Assembly: GCA_036245525.1 (NCBI GenBank)
Contig: BTPG01000004.1
Coordinates: forward strand, 212,023,507-212,087,506
DNA from: Semisulcospira habei
Lineage: Eukaryota > Mollusca > Gastropoda > Semisulcospiridae
Reading direction: 5' to 3'
Length of the DNA: 64,000 nucleotides
In this document: in pieces, positions 49,601 through 56,507 of the stretch
Layout: every line of letters begins with the position of its first letter
Numbering within the stretch: the stretch's first letter is position 1
Translations under genes and position numbers: made by a program
Notes under the pieces: generated by a model
The model's database searches: none
Told to the model about the DNA's origin: nothing
The model's input: the letters and a program-made list of their open reading frames with translations, nothing else

Positions 49601-51412
49601 CTCAGCAGTGAAGGCGTTACACAAAGAGATTAAGCCATTTTAGCCCCAAGGTCCTGTTTCTCAAATTGTGGAGGTGTTGCCTAATGACTATGTGCCAGTT
49701 CAATTCAATTCAAATTCAATTTTAAAAAACTTTATTTATCCCTTAAAGTGCAATTACAGTATCGTGGACAGGGGAACAATCAAAATAAAAATCATTACAC
49801 TTTGTCGCCACACGAGTAGCGCCGGAAGACGTTTCTGCAAGAGATGGATTGACCATGATAATTCAAGATAGTTCCAGATTAGCTTGGCACCTTCAGGCGC
49901 CAAGCTAATCTGGCACTACCTTTCAATTAGGGACTTGGGGCTCAATGGGTTGACAAACAAGAAAAAAAAAAATACTGGTGTTAGCTAGAATGACAGATGT
50001 GGAAATTGACCTTACATGGTGATCCCCAAGTCAAAGTGAAGCTCTTTTTTTTTTTCAAACGTTACTCCTGAATAAAACTTTTTCAGACTAAATGTGTTAC
50101 TATCAAATAGTTGTTGTTTTTTCAGTTGAATAACTTTCTGGTAAAGCGGCAAGATATTCTCTTTGTAAGGCATTATTTTTTTCTAAGAAAAGAAGTACCC
50201 AACGGAGAAAGAAACACGCTTAGAAAAGACGGGTACAACACAATTTATTAATATTTTGGGTAAATACCCTTTGTCAAAATAGACAAACAAACAACAAACA
50301 GAGAGATTAGCCGCTACTTATCTTCATTGGCAGAAGGAATGTCTTTTATTTTTATTATTTTGTTATTTTTTTCTGCACTACATTTGACCGAGTGACCTGT
50401 GTGTGACCTGTGATGTATACAACAACAGCAGCATTCTGGCCAGTCCTTGAGGTCAAGTGTTTATACAGGATTTTTGCAGACCATGGCCATAGTAAGGGCC
50501 TGCTGGGATTTTAGTTTGACACTAGGTTTCCAATAAGCAACTGCCATTGTACAATGGAAGCCACTTAGGACTTAGTACTGGTATCTTTTTCTTTATAAGC
50601 CTGTATAAATCCAGCACCGTATTATCGTGAATAACATAGTCTGACTTTATGGCTCTCAGATGTTATGAACAGCAGAACCTGTTTGGAGTGACCACCATTA
50701 CAAAGATCACCTGTCATTAAAGGCCATCATTTAGGTGGCTGTTGCCACCTAAATGACGGTCATTAATGACAGGTGACACTTTCCCCTCAAGATTCCTCTT
50801 GAGTGAGCACCTGTCTTTCAAGACCACTTTTTTATTCAAAAGAAAAAGGTGGTTGCTTAAAACAGGTTCTGCTGTGTACTAAAGCTGGACAGCTGCCTAT
50901 GTTTGAATCTTTCTACTTGTTTTTCCAAGGTTGCACCATGTGCAGCTGTATTGTACTTTGAGGTGTCTGATGCGACCATGACAGCTCGTCTGCTGGAGAG
51001 AGGGAAGAGCAGTGGCCGAGTGGATGACAACGAGGAAACCATCAAGAAGCGGCTGGAGACCTTCCACAACCAGACGAAACCCGTCATCGACTATTATGAT
51101 CATCAGAGCAAAGTGCACAAGGTTTGTGGCACTGCCGGCCTGCATTTTACCTTAACCCGTTGCGTGTCGGTAGCAGTTTTTGTCATGATGATTCCTGTCA
51201 GAATCATCACGCCAAAAACCGCTACCGACATGCAGAAGGTGAATCCCTTCACTGTCGAGAAAAAATTAATGACTGATTACTTAATGTACCTGTATCATAC
51301 GGCTCATTTCTGTATTGTCTTGTCACATTTTCTGTTTCAGATCAGTGCTGAAGGTGGCGTCGATGAGGTTTACGTGGAGGTCAAGAAGTTCATTGATAGC
51401 AAGGCGTGGTGA
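36848..51412 (+). CDS. Adenylate kinase with three AK1-type catalytic modules
   Basis: The enzyme catalyses 2 ADP = ATP + AMP. Fifteen exons (36848-36892, 37848-38011, 38794-38910, 40310-40501, 41240-41312; 42291-42335, 42879-43042, 43675-43791, 44774-44965, 45317-45386; 46026-46073, 47749-47912, 49029-49145, 50930-51121, 51341-51412) give 590 residues and end in TGA. Each module of about 197 residues has the P-loop [11 protein letters not shown], the NMP-binding LSSGDLLR(A/E)E, the core [13 protein letters not shown] and the short-[17 protein letters not shown]. All the Arg and Lys positions expected for activity are present three times, so all three modules look active. The short LID marks AK1 type, cytosolic or axonemal, not mitochondrial AK2. 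The 5' end is open: exon 1 needs one base from an upstream phase-1 exon, probably the acidic gene at 16.9-23.0 kb. A sea urchin sperm flagellar kinase has the same three-module plan. Every intron larger than about 500 bases holds mobile elements. Confidence 0.93.
36975..37010. repeat. Short palindrome CTGTATAAAACTATAGTTTTATACAG
   Basis: A near-perfect 32-base palindrome in intron a-b of module 1 (positions 36977-37008). Confidence 0.7.
37339..37408. repeat. HP-F element
   Basis: CCCCTTTGCGTATGCAGCCG pairs with GGCTGCGTGCACAAGGGGGG around GGTACTGTACGCAGTACC, ending in TTAA that directly touches the TTAA of the next element. Confidence 0.75.
37409..37630. repeat. HP-B element, complete
   Basis: TTAACCCCTTCACTGCCGAG to TGGCATGGAAGGAGTTAA. 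The stem GCAAGAGGCATAGATCCTCA is perfectly complementary to its partner around GCCCCCGCAACTGCGGGGGC. It looks like a young copy. Confidence 0.9.
37848..38011 (+). CDS. AK module 1, exon b (P-loop and NMP site)
   Basis: 164 bases, phase 1 to 0. It encodes [40 protein letters not shown] and EKGDLVSL. The donor CTG|GTTAGA is weak compared with modules 2 and 3. Confidence 0.92.
38066..38310. repeat. HP-D element and HP-D half copy
   Basis: TTACCCCTTTGTCTGTTGGT...AACAGCTAACAGGGTAAA (38066-38173) carries an inserted TTCCTA at its apex. A left half TTAACCCTTTGGCAGTTAG with TTTGCGATGG follows at 38232. Confidence 0.65.
38339..38366. repeat. G run
   Basis: A run of about 25 G in module 1 intron b-c. 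Confidence 0.9.
38409..38626. repeat. HP-A2 element, complete
   Basis: TTAACTCATATAACACC to GGGGCTAAATGAGTTAA. The stem AAGGGTAGTGCCGGGTGAGC pairs around GGCGCCTTGAGGCGCC; outer flanks GAGATGGATCGATCATGATA and complement. Confidence 0.85.
38794..38910 (+). CDS. AK module 1, exon c ([14 protein letters not shown])
   Basis: 117 bases, phase 0 to 0. [20 protein letters not shown] leads into the DGYPR core that contacts AMP. The donor is GAG|GTTGGT. Confidence 0.92.
38955..39000. repeat. HP-A fragment cut by satellite
   Basis: TTGTTCAAGGGTGGTGCCAG and ATTAGCTT end abruptly where the ATCC repeat starts. Confidence 0.6.
39007..39776. repeat. (ATCC)n satellite, about 770 bp, with higher-order units
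   Basis: CATC and CGTC tetramers form an array in the module 1 c-d intron. ATTCATCCATCTGTACGTCC recurs at about 39176, 39268, 39355 and 39584, so larger units were also duplicated. All frames are open (Pro-Ser-Ile-His or Met-Asp-Gly-Trp repeats), which is an artefact of the repeat. Confidence 0.95.
39784..39994. repeat. HP-A2 element, complete
   Basis: TTAATCCATTTAGCTCTG to GGTTTAATGGGTTAA. The stem AATAGTGCCAGATTAGCTTG pairs around GGGGCCTGGTGGTGCC, which is slightly mismatched. Confidence 0.8.
40180..40291. repeat. HP-A1 right end joined to an HP-F element
   Basis: TTTCAAGCAGCAGTGTATCA leads to GGGTTAAC. The same TTAA (40224-40227) begins an HP-F copy GGTTTCCCTGCAGC...GATGCGTGCACAAGGGTG ending at the next TTAA. 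It lies 18 bases before module 1 exon d. Confidence 0.6.
40310..40501 (+). CDS. AK module 1, exon d (short LID)
   Basis: 192 bases, phase 0 to 0. [20 protein letters not shown], then [20 protein letters not shown] and the long C-terminal helix ending in ENKVHK. Confidence 0.92.
40878..40970. repeat. HP-D element
   Basis: TCACTCTTTGGGTGTCAGTA to TGACGCTCAAAGGGTTAA around GATGATTCCTGCAGGAATCA. Confidence 0.75.
41078..41172. repeat. HP-A1 hairpin
   Basis: TTCAATGGTGGTGCCAGAAT pairs with ATTTTGACACCACCCTTGAA around AGCTTGGCGCCTACAGGCGC. Ends are eroded. It stops 68 bases before exon e. Confidence 0.7.
41240..41312 (+). CDS. AK module 1, exon e (C-terminal helix and linker)
   Basis: 73 bases, phase 0 to 1. 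[20 protein letters not shown] then EFKA. The linker to module 2 is only a few residues long. Confidence 0.88.
41552..41805. repeat. HP-A2 and HP-E sharing one TTAA
   Basis: HP-A2 spans 41552-41755 (TTGACCCATTTAGCCCC to GCTAAAAGCGTTAA). HP-E starts at the same TTAA (41752-41755) and ends at 41802-41805, a palindrome with GCATCCGGATGC at its centre. Confidence 0.8.
41835..42065. repeat. HP-B element, left stem lost
   Basis: AACCCCTTCACTGTCAGTG to CATTTACGGGGTTAA. The inner TCCTCATGAGCCCCAGTGAC / GGCTCATGAGG hairpin is kept, but the left GCAAGAGGC arm is eroded. Confidence 0.6.
42291..42335 (+). CDS. AK module 2, exon a ([16 protein letters not shown])
   Basis: 45 bases, phase 1 to 1, after GTGATTTCAG and before GTGAGT. 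Cys replaces the Ile/Val that precedes the P-loop in the other modules. Confidence 0.85.
42449..42563. repeat. HP-A2 degenerate copy
   Basis: AATAGTGCCAGATTAGCGTG faces AAGCTAATCAGGCACTACCT; the right end is CAATATGGGTTAA. Confidence 0.6.
42638..42851. repeat. HP-B element, complete, next to a splice acceptor
   Basis: TTAACCCATTCAGTGCC and GGCACTGAATGGGTTAA are perfect 17-base terminal repeats. The stem GCAAGAGGCATAGATCCTCA pairs around GCCCCCGCAACTGCGGGGGC. Only 27 bases separate it from module 2 exon b. Confidence 0.9.
42879..43042 (+). CDS. AK module 2, exon b (P-loop and NMP site)
   Basis: 164 bases, phase 1 to 0. [20 protein letters not shown] and [20 protein letters not shown]. An intact HP-B element ends only 27 bases before this exon. 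Confidence 0.93.
43210..43302. repeat. HP-D element
   Basis: TTAACCCTTTACATGTCGCT to AACATGCGAAGGGTTAG around TGCGATGATTCCTGCAGGAA. Confidence 0.8.
43463..43542. repeat. HP-E palindrome, longer form
   Basis: TTAACTCATTTGCGGCCAGC to CGAATGAGCTAA, with GGATGCGCAGCATAAGCCGC at the apex, as in the 57347 copy. Confidence 0.8.
43675..43791 (+). CDS. AK module 2, exon c
   Basis: 117 bases, phase 0 to 0. [20 protein letters not shown] then [19 protein letters not shown]. Confidence 0.93.
44085..44299. repeat. HP-A2 element, complete
   Basis: TTAACACATGTAACCCCACA to GGCTAGCCAGGTTAA. The stem TTCAAGGGTAGTGCCAAATT pairs around GGCGCCGACAGGCGCC. Confidence 0.8.
44296..44615. repeat. Array of degenerate TTAA-bounded pieces and HP-H
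   Basis: TTAACGCATTGCCTGCTACT to AGTCAAGGGGTTAA (44296-44397) shares its first TTAA with the A2 copy. An A2 fragment (CAGGAGATGGATCATC) is at 44453-44520. HP-H (AATGCGCAAAAGGCATCAGG / TTTTGCACACTGGG) is at 44521-44612. Confidence 0.55.
44774..44965 (+). CDS. AK module 2, exon d
   Basis: 192 bases, phase 0 to 0. [20 protein letters not shown], then [20 protein letters not shown] and KLDKLKK. Confidence 0.93.
45317..45386 (+). CDS. AK module 2, exon e
   Basis: 70 bases, phase 0 to 1, one codon shorter than in module 1. [20 protein letters not shown] then LGA. Confidence 0.88.
45568..45630 (+). CDS. Candidate 63-nt cassette exon in the module 2-3 linker
   Basis: TCTGTGGAAACACAG precedes TCTCCCCCAAACCATCTGTC, and GTAAAG follows after AAGTGTCAAGG. 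It is a multiple of three, phase 1 to 1, without a stop. Included, it would add about 21 residues reading [20 protein letters not shown], a flexible Ser/Pro/Thr linker. Skipping it also keeps the frame, so it may be alternative. Confidence 0.45.
46026..46073 (+). CDS. AK module 3, exon a ([17 protein letters not shown])
   Basis: 48 bases, phase 1 to 1, one codon longer than its counterparts. It follows CTGTATGCAG and precedes GTAAGT. Confidence 0.87.
46238..46410. repeat. HP-D followed by HP-C
   Basis: HP-D, ATCCTTTGGCTACCAATAGT to CAACAGCCAAAGGGTTAA (46238-46329), is followed at once by a diverged HP-C, TGTGTGCAGGTTTGTAATTT to GCCGACCAGCACAC. Confidence 0.7.
46613..46676. repeat. (TG)n microsatellite
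   Basis: TG run with a single TCA interruption near its start, in module 3 intron a-b. Confidence 0.95.
47749..47912 (+). CDS. AK module 3, exon b (P-loop and NMP site)
   Basis: 164 bases, phase 1 to 0. [20 protein letters not shown] and [20 protein letters not shown]. Confidence 0.93.
48109..48332. repeat. HP-A1 element, complete
   Basis: TTCACCCTTATCATTCGG to CAGTATGATATTAGTTAA. It has the same special flanks (GTACTATAATGTAGCTTGC) as the copy at 58563, so these two form a subfamily. Confidence 0.8.
48329..48543. repeat. HP-B element
   Basis: It starts at the shared TTAA (TTAACACCTTCATGGCTAG). The stem GCAAGAGGCAAAGAACCACA pairs with TGTGGTTCTTTGCCTCTTGC: both arms carry the same changes relative to the family, so the hairpin was preserved. 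Confidence 0.75.
49029..49145 (+). CDS. AK module 3, exon c
   Basis: 117 bases, phase 0 to 0. [20 protein letters not shown] then [19 protein letters not shown]. Cys replaces the usual Gly just before FLIDGYPR, the only odd residue seen near a catalytic motif. Confidence 0.93.
49188..49620. repeat. HP-B element interrupted by HP-A3
   Basis: The left end CTCCTTCACTGCCATTGGAC runs to AAAATCTTTC, then the inserted element, then TTCAATGCCAGAGAGC and the hairpin TCTGCAAGAGACATAGATC / GATCTATGTCTCTTGCAG, ending GCAGTGAAGGCGTTAC. Its two halves fit the continuous sequence of the 42638 copy. Confidence 0.8.
49234..49448. repeat. HP-A3 element nested at TTAA
   Basis: TTAACTCATTCTACCCCGAG to GGCATAGAATGAGTTAA sits exactly between the two halves of the surrounding HP-B copy, with TTAA on each side. 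The stem CAAGGGCGATGCCAGAATAG pairs around GGCGCCCATAGGCACC. Confidence 0.85.
49630..49955. repeat. HP-A2 element split by a LINE-like tail
   Basis: TTAAGCCATTTTAGCCCC and CTATGTGCCAGTT belong to A2. Then CAATTCAATTCAAATTCAAT and AACTTTATTTATCCCTTAAA (49701-49835) intervene. Then GCAAGAGATGGATTGACCAT resumes A2 and ends CTCAATGGGTTGA. Confidence 0.7.
50195..50351 (-). mobile_element. 318-bp element family, inverted partial copy
   Basis: AGAAGTACCCAACGGAGAAA to CATTGGCAGAAGGAATG is the reverse complement of the right half of 13959-14276. It includes GGGTAAATACCCTTTGTCAA. Confidence 0.8.
50669..50875. mobile_element. HP-I element with ACAGCAGAACCTGTTT ends
   Basis: ACAGCAGAACCTGTTTGGAG and AAAACAGGTTCTGCTGT form terminal repeats of about 16 bases. 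A central hairpin, GTGGCTGTTGCCACCTAAATGAC-type, has TCACCTGTCATTAA / TTAATGACAGGTGA arms. It ends about 55 bases before module 3 exon d. Confidence 0.75.
50930..51121 (+). CDS. AK module 3, exon d
   Basis: 192 bases, phase 0 to 0. [20 protein letters not shown], then [20 protein letters not shown] and HQSKVHK. Confidence 0.93.
51152..51270. repeat. HP-D element and HP-B end fragment
   Basis: TTAACCCGTTGCGTGTCGGT to CCGACATGCAGAAGGTGAA, followed by ATCCCTTCACTGTCGAGAAA. Together they fill about half of the 219-base last intron. Confidence 0.75.
51341..51412 (+). CDS. AK module 3, exon e, terminal
   Basis: 72 bases including [23 protein letters not shown] then KAW. The protein stops where the inter-module linker would start. 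Confidence 0.93.
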   Translation: MSAEGGVDEVYVEVKKFIDSKAW

Positions 51413-51687
51413 TGATGGAAACACCCTTGCCCTTTCCACAGGCCTCTTTCACTTCCAATGCCAAATGTAGCGTTTATTGTGTAAGAACTGAGAAAATACG
51501 CACGAACAAATGTTACTCAATGAAAAATAAGCTTTAGCACAAACATGTTTTGGGAGATAAATATAGATGAGTGGACTTTATTCTCCATTAAGAACACCCT
51601 GCGTGTTGTAGAATTATCTGCTGCACACCAGTCATGAATCGCAAGAGACAGATTGACATGCAAGCCTGTCACACTAGAGCAAGATAT

Positions 51688-51900
51688 GGATAGACCATGA
51701 TAGTTCAATGATGTTGCCAGTATAGCTTAGTGCCTAGGGATTCCAAGGTATTCTGCTGCTACCTTGTTGGATCAGTTTCAAGATAAAGCTCATGAGACAT
51801 CTCCCAAATTTAGGCATTTTGTCCTATAAGGGCTCAGTGTGTAAGGGGTAGTGCCTGATTGGCTTGGTACCTATTACATCAGGACTAGCTTCGCATAATG
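51688..51900. repeat. HP-A degenerate copies
   Basis: GACCATGATAGTTCAATGAT with AGCTTAGTGCC at 51692-51780, and AAGGGGTAGTGCCTGATTGG at 51846-51880. Confidence 0.5.
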
Positions 51901-52097
51901 CGAAGCAAACCAAGTGAGGTGACCAAAGTGTTTAAGCTATCACAACCCATCTGTTTCCCAATTTTGGCTCTGGCAGTGAAAGGGGTGTGTCTTTCCTTCA
52001 GAAAACCGTCATCCAAAATACGCTGTTGTCATGAATATGTATCAGCTCCTTCATGAATATGTTATGAGCTCTTTCTGCTGCCAATTGTTAAACCCAT

Positions 52098-52168
52098 ATT
52101 TTTGTGTGATGGTCTGTGATTTCGGACCTTGCGGCTGTAAGGTCCAAAATCACAGACCAGCTCACAGT
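52098..52168. repeat. HP-C hairpin
   Basis: GTGTGATGGTCTGTGATTTC pairs with AAAATCACAGACCAGCTCAC around GGACCTTGCGGCTGTAAGGTCC. Confidence 0.75.
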
Positions 52169-52559
52169 ATGCAACATCGATTCAACTTCAACTTCTGGCT
52201 TCCGTGAATGATATTAGGTGTTGTTGGATTTTTTTTTATATCAGACTTTTGGTTAAAATATGAGTGTCAAAAAGGAAACTTTTGTATCTGCAGCAGTTAG
52301 CAACTGATTTTCAGTAACATAATTTGTTTGAAAAATATGCAGATTTGTACATACATCAACGTAACACAATATGTTTGTATTGGTGTTGGTGCATGTACAT
52401 GTGCAAGTTTGTATTTTTTGTTGTTTAAGTCTGTAAGGATTCGAGTTTTTGACATACATTTTGTTGCCAATTGCTAACCTAGATTTGTGGCAGATGAGAT
52501 ATAAGCTAAAAATGTAAGAAGATAGTTAAATGTCAAGATATCACTAGAGAGGTTTTGAG

Positions 52560-52645
52560 CTGACATCCACCGTCATTTTTACGCGCATGCCAATGTGGAG
52601 CCAACGACGGTTGATATTGGCTTGAAGACATTTTGCTCACTTGGT
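52560..52645. repeat. HP-H degenerate copy
   Basis: Weak arms around GCATGCCAATGTGGAGCCAA and TTGGCTTGAAGACATTTTGC. Confidence 0.4.
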
Positions 52646-52944
52646 TATGACCTTACTGACTTTTATGTGTCGCACATTTCTCTTTTCAAAATATGTTACA
52701 TCTTGGCGCCATTGTGCATTTTTGTGGCCTTTATCTTACAATTTGTGCTTGATTGATAAAAGCAATCAGATATCATTATTTTCTTCCTATTTTGTGTATT
52801 TTGCCTTACCGTTATAACATCTGTACATAAGCCACGTAATTTGTAGATATGCATTAATTTTTTTTACAATTAAGTAAGAGAGTGTTGTATTTGTCTCTGG
52901 TTTGTCCTTTTTGTTCTTCTTTTGGCATAGCGGTAGATTTGCGT

Positions 52945-53161
52945 TTAACCCATTTCATCTTGAGGCTGATTTTTTTCAGATTAGTGAGTTGTCCTATGAA
53001 GGCTACATTTCAGTTCTGATGATAGACTGACCATGATAGTTCAAGGGTGGTGCCAGGACAGCTTGGCGCCCTGGGGGCGCTAAGCTGTTCTGGCACCACT
53101 CTTGAACTACCATGGTCAAATTTATCTCATCTGAAAGCATATCAGAATGTAAAGGGTTTAG
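52945..53161. repeat. HP-A1 element, complete
   Basis: TTAACCCATTTCATCTTGAG to CAGAATGTAAAGGGTTTAG. The stem TTCAAGGGTGGTGCCAGGAC pairs around GGCGCCCTGGGGGCGC. Confidence 0.8.
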
Positions 53162-53361
53162 TAATCAAATTTGAATATTAATTTGCGCGCAATTTGTCTG
53201 CATTGAATTACCATGTGGCTAATTTGATTAGGATGTAGAACATGTAATGGATATTTTTGCTCTGTTTATATACAACACTTTATATTCATGATAGTTTAAA
53301 CACAATTCTTCTTTGCCATAGCGTCCAAAATATCAGTTTTTACAAATTAATTTCTTTTTGC

Positions 53362-53418
53362 ATGCAGTCACCAGTATTGTTTCCAGTACTTGTGGCGACA
53401 TGCAGAAGGGGGTTGACT
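53362..53418. repeat. HP-F element, eroded
   Basis: CATGCAGTCACCAGTATTGT pairs with CTTGTGGCGACATGCAG, ending GGGGGTTGA. Confidence 0.55.
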
Positions 53419-53549
53419 GATATCTTTTTTGGTCTTCGCTCACAGATTATGGCTGTCTTCAATGATTTGAATGCTCAAGAGACAGATTTTTACTTTTGAA
53501 TATTTTTTTGGACAGCTCTGCAGGACTGCTTTTATATAGTAAAATAAAA

Positions 53550-53833
53550 TATGTGCTGGTTTGTAATTTTGGACATTACAGTCTACAGCCAGGTCTAAAA
53601 TCACAGACCAGCACTTGTGCATGTACCACACTTTTTAACCCTTTGGCTGTTGGTAGCGTTTTTTGTCACAGTTTTTCCTACAGGAATCATTGTGACAGAA
53701 ACCACTACTGACAGCCAAAGGGTTAACACTTTGCCTACTATTGTTGGGAGAATTTGACACCAGCTTACTAAGTAAGCCCAGCTTACTAAGTAAGCTGGTG
53801 TCGGATTCTCTGGACAATGGTACACAATGTGTT
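53550..53833. repeat. HP-C, HP-D and a TTAACAC palindrome in a row
   Basis: HP-C is at 53550-53620 and HP-D at 53635-53726 (TTAACCCTTTGGCTGTTGGT to CAGCCAAAGGGTTAA). The next element starts at the same TTAA (53723) and reads TTAACACTTTGCC to CACAATGTGTTAA, with GACACCAGCTTACTAAGTAA as its stem. Confidence 0.8.
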
Positions 53834-53989
53834 AAAATGCTATGTCTTCAATGCTTACATTAGGGGCAGCAGGTGGGGGTGGTTATAAGATGGGGGATGG
53901 ATAATGCGATGTAAGTTGCTTCTGAACGCTGCGCAACAGCCTTAAATTACCATATTTCATTGGTGCTTTGATCTGTCTTTTTATTATGT

Positions 53990-54150
53990 CATTTCAAACC
54001 ATTCAAGATTCTTGCTTTAAAGCCGACAACGTATGCCAGTTTAATTTGTCTTTCAGTGGACTTACTTTTCCATTCAGGATCCTTGCTTTAAAACCAGTAG
54101 TTCACACCAATTTAAATATTTCTTTCAAGTAGACTTCCTTTTTAACTCTA
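53990..54150. repeat. Diverged direct repeat, two copies
   Basis: CATTCA(A/G)GATTCTTGCTTTAAA and the following 50 bases occur twice, at about 54000 and 54073. Confidence 0.55.
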
Positions 54151-54424
54151 TTTTGTTAAGTCTTCTGGAATCTTTAGGACAATATGTTTTTATGACTATA
54201 ATACGAGGAATGCTAACAGGTATATTGGGGGTAATTGTTTTTTAATCTTGCACAGAATTGGTTGTATTTTTAGCAGTTGAAGACGATAGATTGAAAAAAA
54301 TGAAGAAAAACATACAAAACAAACAAATCTTGTTTTTGAACTTTATAGACACTTGATTTTGTTTTGGTACTTTCTTATAGCACAGTATAGTCTGAACAAA
54401 TTAAAACAAACATACAAAGCCAGT

Positions 54425-54516
54425 TTAACCTTTTGGCTGTCGGTAGTGCGTTTTGTCATGATGATTCCTGCAGGAATCATCGTGACAAGACACGCTACTG
54501 ACAGACAAAGAGTGAA
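54425..54516. repeat. HP-D element
   Basis: TTAACCTTTTGGCTGTCGGT to TGACAGACAAAGAGTGAAA around CATGATGATTCCTGCAGG. Confidence 0.75.
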
Positions 54517-54822
54517 AGTCTCTACTTGAACTGTAGATGTCAGTGTTGTCTTACTTTCCCACGTTGCATCATAGCTAGATCACTGTAGCGATACACATGT
54601 AACCTCCACATGTACATATATGACTAACAACGCAAACTATTTACCTCATATGCCAAGCAGCACTGTGAATTAATTTACACGAATGAGCACAATTCTCACG
54701 TTTGATTTTTCTGTAAATGCTAATTTTTGTGGTAAATGTATCTCATAGTACATGTACACCTTGGCAATCTAAAAAGAGGTCTTCTCATATATCAGAGATA
54801 TCCTGCATACCTTTATTCGTAT

Positions 54823-55005
54823 TAACTCATTCAGCCCAGCGCAAGTATTTCCCAAAATTTTGGAGGCGTCATCTAACGACTATGCACCTGTTGCAGGAGA
54901 TGGATCGACCATGATAATTCAGGCGCCAAGCTAATCTGACACTACCCTTGAATTATCATGGTTGACCCATCTCCTGCTGTAGTGCATCAGGGCTGAATGG
55001 GTTAA
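54823..55005. repeat. HP-A2 element with left arm deleted
   Basis: TTAACTCATTCAGCCC to GGGCTGAATGGGTTAA. Between ATGATAATTC and GGCGCCAAGC the left stem is missing. Confidence 0.75.
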
Positions 55006-55009
55006 CCAT

Positions 55010-55278
55010 TTAACCCCATGGCTGCATTTCCTAAATTTTGGAGGTGTCACCTAACAACTATGTACCAGGAGATGGATCAGCCTTGATTATTAAAGGATAG
55101 TGCCAGATTAGCTTGGTGCCATCAGGTGCCAAGCTGATTTGGCAATACACTTGAATTTTCTTGCTTGATCCATCTCCTGTTGTAGTGTGCTGGGGCTGAA
55201 TGGGTACATTAACCCCCTTGTGCATGCTGCCACCAGTACGGTTAACAGCACTTGTGGCTGCATGTGCAACTGGGTTAA
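55010..55278. repeat. HP-A2 followed by HP-F
   Basis: HP-A2, TTAACCCCATGGCTGCATTT to GGGCTGAATGGGTACATT, then HP-F, TTAACCCCCTTGTGCATGCT to GTGCAACTGGGTTAA (55209-55278). The elements are head to tail. Confidence 0.75.
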
Positions 55279-55279
55279 T

Positions 55280-56280
55280 AAAAACAAAAGATTATGACCA
55301 CATTCTTTTTTCCGTCTTTTCATTTTGTGAGTGAAGAAGAGAAAACATTGTCATTTCTCCTGTAAACTCTCGCAGTGCACAAAAACAGTAGCTAAGATAC
55401 GGCACCCTTGCTCATAATTGTACAAATTTAATTTGTAAATTTTCAGTCGATACTATCTGTTCTAGCTAATTTATTTTTCTTTTGACTGTGATAAATTGAC
55501 TCATGAGTAGAATTCTAGAGACATGGTTGGCCAGGTTTATTCATGGGATAGACCCTGGTCAATTTTTCACATAGAATATTGGCTAGCCAAGTTTGAGTTT
55601 GGGATTGTTGCCATATTTAACTTTTTTAGCTGCTCTTGGTTACGCTTGAAAGGGTGAACTTTACCATATTTTAGGTGGGAGTCTACTTATTGTGAATAAA
55701 CTGTTGTAAATCTATCCATAAATTTGCCAGATTTATTCTACTCAGTCAGTCTAGATTTGGGCGGAGACAATGTTTTTTAAATGTCGTAACGGTGATCTCG
55801 ATCCGAATATCACAGGGAACCGAATATCACAGGCAATGTTTAATGGCCATGATAATGATGTTAAACAGCTTTCTTAATATACCATTTTTGCATGGACATT
55901 GAAAAATGGAATATTAAAAATACCTGGAGTAAAGGAATCATCAACATTTTCATGCAGACAAAAAAAAAGAAGAAAGTTTATGCCTGGATATCCCGGATAG
56001 AAACAACTTTGAATTACTGGCAAAAAAATGAAACCTTTTCATTTGAAGTAATGCAGTGTTTTCTGTTTAGATTATGAATTTGGGTAGATTCATGCTTGGG
56101 TGGATTTACATTTTGGGGGGTTTTGCTCTGAAGAGATTTTCTTCACATTGCCTAACATTTTTTTTTTTTAACCTTCTTTCAGGCAGTTTGGATTGAGCCA
56201 TAGTGGCATACGGCATTGAGTAAACAACCGGAAGGATCTGAAACACTTATGTGTTAGTGTGTGTGTGTTGTGTGTGTGCT
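55280..56280. other. AT-rich tract, no gene seen
   Basis: A 61-codon ORF at 55892-56077 has no support. Scattered AATAAA sequences occur (for example near 55693). Confidence 0.4.
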
Positions 56281-56289
56281 ATCTAACCC

Positions 56290-56472
56290 ATTCAAAGAGT
56301 CCTCAAAAAGAGCTAACCTTAAGGACAAGCGGCTCAGAAGAAAAAACAGAGCTGTCGTAACTCAGAACCCTGAACAGACCTTCCCTGCAGCCACTGCGGT
56401 CGTACCTGCCTGTCCCGGATTGGCCTCCGCAGCCACGAAAATGCCTGCAGACGACGTGGGCAAGCCCTATAG
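56290..56472 (+). pseudogene. Non-LTR retrotransposon C-terminal fragment, frameshifted
   Basis: One frame reads RANLKDKRLRRKNRAVVTQN then PEQTFP. After a one-base shift it continues CSHCGRTCLSRIGLRSHENAC and RRRGQAL and stops at 56470. The C-x2-C...SRIGL.SH...C pattern is the zinc-binding tail found at the C-terminus of many invertebrate LINE reverse transcriptases. Only the last 60 or so codons remain and the frame is broken. Confidence 0.75.
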
Positions 56473-56507
56473 AATCTTCGTTCGCGAAGTCAAGCCAAGA
56501 GATTGAT

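Larger units (their letters stand above)
51413..53580 (+). other. Presumed 3' untranslated and flanking region of the kinase
   Basis: No coding sequence is seen. An AATAAA lies at about 53543, but the true end is unknown. It contains HP-A, HP-C and HP-H pieces listed separately. Confidence 0.35.
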
